A program made the position numbers and the translations under genes. The notes under the pieces are model-generated. The model had not been told where the DNA came from. It saw only the letters and a program-made list of their open reading frames with translations, and ran no database searches. Positions 41,114 through 64,000 of a stretch of DNA of 64,000 bases are shown here, one piece after another (positions within the stretch are counted from its first letter, which is position 1; every line of letters begins with the position of its first letter). Source of the DNA: Halichoerus grypus (taxonomy: Eukaryota; Chordata; Mammalia; Carnivora; Phocidae); assembly GCF_964656455.1 (NCBI RefSeq), contig NC_135718.1:128131093-128195092 (forward strand), read 5' to 3'.

Positions 41114-44100
41114 CTGAAAGACAGGGCCCCTCAGCAGCTGACCTCTGGCCTGTCCGACTGGCCAGGGGAAGGCTCCCAAGCCCAGGCCAGCCGCCTGCTT
41201 TCCAGCACCTCTGTTTTCACTGGGGTGTCTTCTGCTCTCCGAGCAGGGCTGTCATTGTCACTGAGGGAAGGCCGGGATCCCTACAAGGGGACCCAGGGTG
41301 GTAGGCAGGCCAGACAAGGCATAGAGATTGGTGGGGGGGCAGGAAAGACTCCAGAAGGAGGAAGAGAGGGGAGAAGAGGCTGCCCGAGGCCAGAGTACAG
41401 AGGGCTCTCAGCTGGGGCCCAGGTGCAAGAAGGCAAGGGAGGAAACAGAAACGACGTGTTCTGTGTAGAAGGGAGAGAGAAAGCTCACAGAAACCACCTC
41501 TAGTCCGGGCCTTCTCTGAAATGAGAGGGTTGAGGCCTCTTGCAGCGTGGGAGCCAGTTGGGGACCCTTGTAGACCCCATCCTAACTGCTGGCGGTGCCC
41601 GAGTTCATTCTGGCCTCTGGGGTCTCTGTCCAGGGAGGTAGGCTGGTGGGGGGGTGTTTCCTTCCTCCTCTGCCCATCCCCCCATCTCCCGCCTCTGTAA
41701 CCGTCACAGGAAATGGCCTCACCAAGCCCTTGAGCGGCAGCGCATGGTGAGGCGACAGCTGAGGGCACAAGAGGGGGCATGGAGGTGGTGGGGCCCATGT
41801 CCTCTTGGGGGACAGTCCCTATCTTCCAGAGCCAGGTCACAGCTTCCGACGGGTGGGGGCGGTGTGAGAGTCGCTAAGCCCGCAGGGAGGCACAGAGGTG
41901 AGGGGACAGAGTGGGCCCCGTGCAGATGTGGGTGGTAGAGAGAAGCTCTCACGAAGCAGGAAGGGGGTGGTTGGCCTTTGCTGTCCTTGCAGCCCCCCTG
42001 CGGCTCCCCTGGCCCGTGCCCCTCGGGGATATCAGCTAGGTCAGCGCCCATTCCCCAGTGCAGCCTCACTCACACCCGCCTTGGAGATGCCCTCCCACCT
42101 CCCCAAGGCTCACACCACCCCAGGACCACAGGGCCCCTCCTCCCCCCATTCAGGTACTTACTGAAGCAGCTGTGTCCCCCAGGCTGCCTCTTACCAGCTG
42201 TCTGTCTGTCTGTTGGTCTGTCTTTGAGGGCTGAGGAGGCTTCAGGAAGCCAGCTTCCTCCCTCTGCCCCTCCTTGCTGCCACCCACGCACACCCCAGCG
42301 GCGTGCTGCCCTCCTGCGCCCGCTGCCACCACCAGGGGTCGGGTGCCTCTTGCCTGCGCCCCTCTGGGGGTGGCCTGGCTGTGGCCCAGCACTTTTGCCA
42401 CGGGCCTAAGGCCCTGCTCTGTGGGGATGGAGAGGGAGGGGCCGGCCTGTTCCTGACCACCCTGGTTCCCCTAGCTCCCAAACCCCCTTGCTCCCTGGAC
42501 TGCTTGTCCTCTGGGTATTTGTCACATCCAGTCTCTGCCCGCTTACCAGGCAGAGCTCAGCTGACCCCCAGCTCCATGCTGTCCCACACAGAAACCCCAA
42601 GCTGTTCCTGCTCAAGCTGGCCCTGTCCAGAGACTGACTTCTGCCTCAAAGCCCTGGTCCTGGAAACCCTTGTCCCTTCAAGCCTTGCGAGTTCCTGATC
42701 AGGTCCAGGTTGTACCTTCTCAAAGCAGAGGTGGGTGCGGACTTGGGGTGGGGTGAGGGAAGAAGGAGGCAGGAATCCTTGCTCCACGATGGGGAAGAAA
42801 GGCCCAGGCCAGACCAGAAGGGTCATCCCCAGAACTTGAGCCACACCCCAGCTCTCAGCTACCTGTGGTTGGAGATGGACCAGCCAGCCAGGAAGGAGAT
42901 AGTAGAGACAGCTTGTAGGAGAGTCTGGGGCTCTCTTTCCCTGCCCCCAGCCCCTCCAGGCTTCCTCCCAGAATCCTGACATCTATTTAGAAGACTTACA
43001 GATAGCGGACAGTCTCTGGCCCTCACACCGGGGGGACTCCCGCGTCTTCTTTGCTTCTGGGGTGCCTGGATGCCTGGGGCCTAGAAAGTGGCCCCCGCGT
43101 CCAAGACTCCACTGCCCCCCACCCCTGCCTCGCCTCGGCAGGCCCCTTGCTGGCCAGCAGCCCGGCCGGTTCATGCTCGCGGCACAGCTTCTTCTACCTT
43201 GTAACATTCCAAACACCCTTCCCTTCCCGGCCCCAACACGCGCAATCCCCGTCCTCTCTCTTCCTCCCACTTCTCTGATTCAGCTGTCAAATGGTGACAG
43301 CAAAAAAGAAATGATTTACAATAGACACAGGGGGTGCGCACATGGGAGGGGTGTTGGGGAGGGTGCTGGCCTCGGCTGCTGGACCGTGGGGGAGGAGGGG
43401 TGGGATGGAGACCAGGATGACCCTTTGGAACTCGGGAGGCCTCCCAGTGCCTGTTGTTGCTTCTGGAAGTGGGGGTGGGGGACCAGGTGCCGGGTCCTTT
43501 CTGAACCCCTCCCGGGCCAGCTGGTCCTGGACCCTTCTTCACTCTGGCGAGTGGGTGGTTTCCCTGAAAGGAGGGGCTGGAGTAGTAGTCAGCCTGGTAC
43601 CCAGAACAGGCTGGAGGCAGGGGCAGGATAGCCTGGGAATCCCTGGTAAATCGGTGGGAAGTGACCTGAGGCTGGCTTCTGCCTCAACTGCTCCCCCAAA
43701 CCTACCAGTATCTCCACGAATGGATCGTGGGGCCCTGGGGATCAAAGAAGGGGGCAGGAGGGGATCAGAGAGAGGGCCACCCCCGTGGGGCCAAGCTGTT
43801 GATTGTTATCAAGAACAGGAAGCTAGGATACCACAGGGGTGGGGAGGAGGAAGCAGGCAAAGCCTTCCCCCAACTGGTCCACCAGTGCCTCCAGGTTTCT
43901 ACCAGGTTTCCAGGGTCTGAGCCCCATGGTGGGCCGTGAGCACACCCTCTACCCTCCCAAGGCTGGGCCCAGCAGCAGTTTGAAGAGCGGGAAGCTGAGC
44001 TCTTGGGTGAAGAGCAAGGAAGCTGGGAGCCAGGAGATGGGAGAGGTAGTTGGGGGTGGGGGTGGAGACAATGGCATTAGGCAAGACCCTGAGGATCTCT

Positions 44101-44504
44101 CAGTTCCCTTTGGGTATGTTTGGGGTTGGGGGGATATAGTCACTCCTTTCCTCCTGCCCCTTTTCTCCCTTCTGCTTTAGAAATGCCTGGACATCCATGG
44201 AGGTGTGGGGCTAGAGCTCAGAAGGGGTGAGCGCACCACCCACGAGCCTCGGATGGGACAAGATGCCCTGCAGCAGCTCCTCCCCAGACTGGCCAGGCTG
44301 CTGGAATGGGGGAAGGCCCAGGGTTCCCTGGAAGTGACTCCTCTGCCCCCAGAACCTTCCTCATTCCTGGGGTGGAACAGCCCCAGACAGCTCTCAAGCC
44401 TTCATCTTTCCAGTAACTGATTTGCCTTCCAGAGCTGGGATTTAGGTTCCGGCCACCCTTGACTCCAAAGAAAGCACAGCAATAGTTGAGAGCCAAAAAG
44501 ACCC

Positions 44505-44595
44505 ACGTGCAATGAATCTAAACTGTGGCCCATTAGCTGTGTGACCCTGGGTGAGTTACTGAATATCCCTGAGGCTCAGTCTCCACATCAGGTTC
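44505..44595 (+). repeat. MIR-like fragment
   Basis: Reads 'ttagctgtgtgaccctgggtgagttactgaatatccctgaggctcagtctccacatca', the MIR core. Confidence 0.8.
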
Positions 44596-46871
44596 CTCCC
44601 TTCCCAGGTGGAGGATCCTGGCACCTCTCTGATCCATCAAATGGGGCTGGGCCTCTGAAGGGCTCAGGAGCTGTCAGCCGGAGAAGCTGGCCAGGGGAGG
44701 GGGCCGGGGGAGTAGTGTCTGGAGGGAGGATCCATGTCTCCTCTCTCCCAGACCCCCTTCCTCCTGACTGCTCCCTTTCTCCAGCTAGTCTGCAGGGACA
44801 GAGCTGCCGGGGCACATGCCCCCCTCCTCTCGCCATTCGCCAACCCCAGGGCTGCCAGTCACCACTTGCTGTCCCCAGTGTCAGAAGCCCCTTGGAGGGG
44901 CAGCTGTGTCTGGAATTCCCAGAGCTTCTTGCTCCCCGGCAGCACCTGGGGGGCAGGCCGAGCTGCTGCAAGCTCCAGAGTCAAAGCCTGCTACCCTGTA
45001 AAATTCCCGACAGGAGGACCTTGGGCCCAGGGCCTGCTGCTGGGGGCCAGGACTCTGGGGTCCTGTGCACTCCACATGTCTTGCTCCCCTCCCTAGCCCT
45101 CTTCATTCCTCTCTCAAGCCCTAGGATCGTAGGTCCTCCCCCACACCGCCCCCAAATCCTGGGCCAGCCTAGGCCTGCTTCCGCCCCAGTGTTACAGGCT
45201 CCCGCTTGCCCCTGGCTGTGTGGGGGAGACAGAGACGCAGTGAGCTGGGAGCTGGGAGGCCTCATCCCAGGAGAAGCAGGGAGGCTCTGCAGGAGAGACC
45301 CTGGGTGAGTGGGCCAGACTATCGCTGTTGGCGGCGTGGCAGTGATCTGGGCCCGCTGGTGTGAAGTCTGAAGGAAGACGGAGACCCACCGGGCCTGCCC
45401 CAGGGCCCTGCCTCTGTGCCGGCCATCCCGGAAGCTCATCCCCCACCCGACCCACTTTCCCTGACACCTTTTGGGGACCTGTTGGTGAAGGGGACTTTCC
45501 CATACCTCACGCCCCCTGGCCGAAGGACCAGTGATTCAGGCCAGCTCAGCACGTGGGGAGCCAAGGCTGGCCTGCCTGAGATGCAGGAAAGAGCCCCATT
45601 CTTTGCCCGCTTGCTGGAACTCAGGTCCCTTGTAGGAGGGACTCCAGGACGGAAGAGAGTCCCTCCCTCTCTCCCAAGGCGAGAGCTTATCTATTGTACA
45701 ACATGGTCCTTTCTTCCAGGGACCTTCCTGTCCCTCTCCCCCTCCACGATGTCCCTGGACACCCCCATGTACACGCAGATGCCCACACGTGCACATTCAT
45801 CCAGATAGGTATGTGCACCCTCACGGCTCATGCACACACGCATGCACACAGCATGTCCCTCCACACACGTGCCCAGGCCGCCGGCGCACCCATGCACACC
45901 CTCACCAATCAGCCGCCTCCAGCCCCTTGCTGCCTTCCCACAGCCTGGTCAGGGGAATCTAGGCCTGCCCCTCCCTGGTGACCTTCCCCAGGGCGTGGGA
46001 GGAAGAGTGGGAGACTTGGCTGTCCGGATCCATCCTACCCCTCTCCCGCCTGGTGATTAGCTTCCCCTGGTGTGGGGGTGCCCAAGGCCTAGCTACAGGC
46101 CATGGGAGCGGAGGGGGAGGACCGGAAGGGAGCCGTGTGGGGCAGCTGCGGGGAGAGACCGGGCTGGCTCACATTTGGGAATCAGGATGCCTGGACCTGT
46201 CTCTTGCCCTCCTCTGCCTCCCGGCTGGCTCTCTCCAGAAGGAATCAGTAAGGTGCTTTGAGACCTCAGGAGGACCCCGGGGGTTCTCTAGGGAGAGGAT
46301 GTGGGTTTGTCTGTGAGAGTGGTTGCCGGGCAGGAGACACAGCCCTTGTGGTACTTTTTTGCTGAATGGAGAGGCTTGGGCTGGGGAGGCTGGATCTTAT
46401 CTGTCAGATCCTCTCTAACCCCCTTTCTGGAGCCCCCCCCTTCCATCAGCAAGGCTGGCGGGGGGCCTGGCAGGTGTGCTTTCTATGGCCAGGTGCCTCC
46501 TCCTGGACTGTCCACAGAACTAGCTACGGAGTCTATGCTGTCCCCAGCAGGCTCCTCTTTTGTGGGGCCTCTCAGGCGGGGTTTAAGACCCGCCCCCCCT
46601 TACCTACAACCATGTCTTGCCACAGCTCTTCGACTTAGATTCTGAATTAGGATGTTTCCACCCCCCTTCTCCCCTGTGCTGCTGCTGAGACTCTGCTAGT
46701 AAGAGCAGAGTGAGGTGCCCCAGGTGAGGTGGGATGGGGGAGGGGAGCAGGGGAGGATGTTTCCCCCACCTCTTGGCCAGACGGGGACCTTGTCCTTTTG
46801 TATCAGCTTCCCCAGTTGCTCTCAGCACCCCCACTCCCCCCACTCCCCTTTGAAAGAACACATGCGTGCAT

Positions 46872-46872
<1 letters not shown>

Positions 46873-46918
<46 letters not shown>
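46873..46918 (+). repeat. (CA)n microsatellite
   Basis: About 20 CA units ending in CG-interrupted steps (acgcacacgcag). Confidence 0.95.
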
Positions 46919-48342
46919 GCCTGGAAAATCTGATGAGTCTGCAGTGCTCAGTTTCCAGGCCCCTGTCCAGAGGCCGGGTGGGTGGCTCTGAGGTTTGGGG
47001 CTGGGTGGAGTGGGGGAAGGGCAGGGAGCAGCCCCTGGCTCTGAACTGAGCCAGAGGGAGGCCGAGCGGGTCTCTATGCAGGCCTGTCCTCCCTGCTGGG
47101 GCTAGCCCTGAGAGCCTGGCTCCAGGAAGGGGTCCTGGTGTTCAGTTTCTGTACCTGCCTGTTGTCTGCATATTCCTCCTCCCCACTTCCTGAGTTAGTG
47201 CTTGAGTCCTGGGCTTCTTTCCCAGGGCCCAGAGCCATTTCTTCCTTCTGTTCTCCCTCCCCTCCCCCCTCTCCCCGCCCCTCCCTACCGTCAGCTGTCA
47301 TGGGGTAGGGACACATGGGTGAGCAGTTCCAGGTGAGCAGCGGGCTTTAGGCTGGGGTGAAGTAGCCTTGCTTCTAGGCCAAGCCTCAGGGAAGCTCCCC
47401 TGGGCCTTCACCTGCCTGCAGCCTAGTGGGGGCTGGGGGGGGTGGGGGGATGGGTGGGCACCCACTGATCTAGGGAGGAGGTGGGGGAGAGAAAGCAGAT
47501 ATCCTAGAGATTCAAGTAGCTCTTCAGAGAGTTCCAAGCAGAGAGGACCCCAATTTGGGGGTGAGGAGCAGGGTTTGCCTTCTGGGGCTGGGCTCTTCCC
47601 CTCTCTGGAGATCAGCTCCCTCATCTGGGCAGTGAGGGAGTGGGAACAGATTGGTCGCAAGGCCCAGGTGCGCTCTTCTAGATCTATAATGTCTGTGACT
47701 CAAGGCCCTTAGAACATGCCCCTGTGCCCCTGTCCACAAGGGCATGGCGCCACACGGGTGCACAGAAGCAGACACACACTCCCAGCTGGGCCATCCACTC
47801 CACAGTGACGCACATCCACGTGGTGTCACCAGGACCCCCTTCCCCCAACTGAACACAAACAGCCTCTCTCCCACGTGTTGACAGAGTCAACAGAGCCACA
47901 CTCTTCTTCTGGGGTCAGGGAGTGGGGAACCAGCTGCCTTCGCTCTGTGTGTCCACTGGCAAGGCCATCTCTTGTCTTGGTCTTTCCCAAGGCCTCCCTA
48001 GAAAGTCAAGTGCTGGAGGAGGGGTGGAGGCGGGGGGGGGGGGCAGAGGGAGAGGCGGGCTTGTCTGCAGCCTGACAGGGGCAGTCCCCTTCTACCTTCT
48101 GGGCCCTGGGGTCTTTCTCCCCTCACGGAATCTTGCCAAGGCTGGACGGGGTGAGCGGTTAGGGTCTGGGTTGAGAGGCAGCCCCTTGCTCTTTGGCTGT
48201 CTGCTGCCTGCCATCTGCCTGGAACTCGGCCTTCCCACCCTTGCCTGCCTGCCCGTCCACCCGCCAGCCAGCCAGCCAGCGGGGCAAGGGGAGGGTTGGG
48301 GGGATTGGCTCCTCCCTGCTGCCTCTTAACTTTCCTTTACAG

Positions 48343-63999
<15,657 letters not shown>

Positions 64000-64000
64000 C

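Larger units (their letters stand above)
41114..48342. other. Region between divergent PTPN7 and PTPRV
   Basis: About 7.2 kb in which the untranslated first exons and promoters of PTPN7 (minus) and PTPRV (plus) should lie. I cannot place either start site. Contents seen: an MIR fragment at 44510-44590 and a CA microsatellite at 46873. No CAN-SINE is present, and no reading frame resembles a known protein. Confidence 0.6.

Overview
This is nuclear DNA from a mammal of the order Carnivora. It carries about fourteen tRNA-Lys-derived CAN-SINE (SINEC) insertions, many with readable target-site duplications, on a background of old MIR and L2 copies. Their head sequence (gcgcctgggtggctcag) and the CTGCTTGTGTTCC / CAAATAAATAAAATC tail are the type I associate with bears, pinnipeds and mustelids rather than dog; that lineage call is inference. 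Gene order GPR37L1(+) - ARL8A(-) - PTPN7(-) - PTPRV(+) matches human chromosome 1q32.1, upstream of LGR6.

Layout. 1-11574: intergenic or upstream DNA with no convincing gene, many old repeats and an exact 92-bp duplication. 11575-16154: GPR37L1, two coding exons, 477 aa, with a poly(A) signal at 16780. 16806-20199: short intergenic space. 20200-29309: ARL8A on the minus strand, seven coding exons, 186 aa, with a CpG-island promoter containing a GGC-triplet tract and an intronic minisatellite. 30960-41061: PTPN7 (HePTP) on the minus strand, nine coding exons, 360 aa, with a long 3' UTR. 41114-48342: region between two divergently transcribed phosphatase genes. 48343-63894: PTPRV (OST-PTP/Esp), at least 22 clean coding exons running through the first catalytic domain (D1); the second domain lies beyond the window.

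All exon boundaries were derived by reading GT/AG sites and checking that phases join. ARL8A sums to 561 nt and PTPN7 to 1083 nt, both exactly divisible by three and equal to the lengths I recall for the human proteins. PTPRV sums to 3666 nt (1222 codons) when two damaged fibronectin exons are left out.

The main point of interest is PTPRV. Its human orthologue is a pseudogene (PTPRVP), but here the signal peptide, eight fibronectin repeats, membrane segment and active-site motifs are all open with canonical splice sites. Only fibronectin repeats 5 and 6 are eroded, and all fibronectin exons have symmetric phase 1-1, so they can be skipped without losing frame. Other notable signals are four tandem ATGCAAAT octamers spaced 11 bp apart in a PTPN7 intron, a pair of 33-bp identical intronic repeats bracketing one PTPN7 exon, a VNTR in ARL8A intron 3, and an RFX X-box far upstream. 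I see no evidence for a wholly new gene system; the region is an ordinary conserved synteny block with lineage-specific details.
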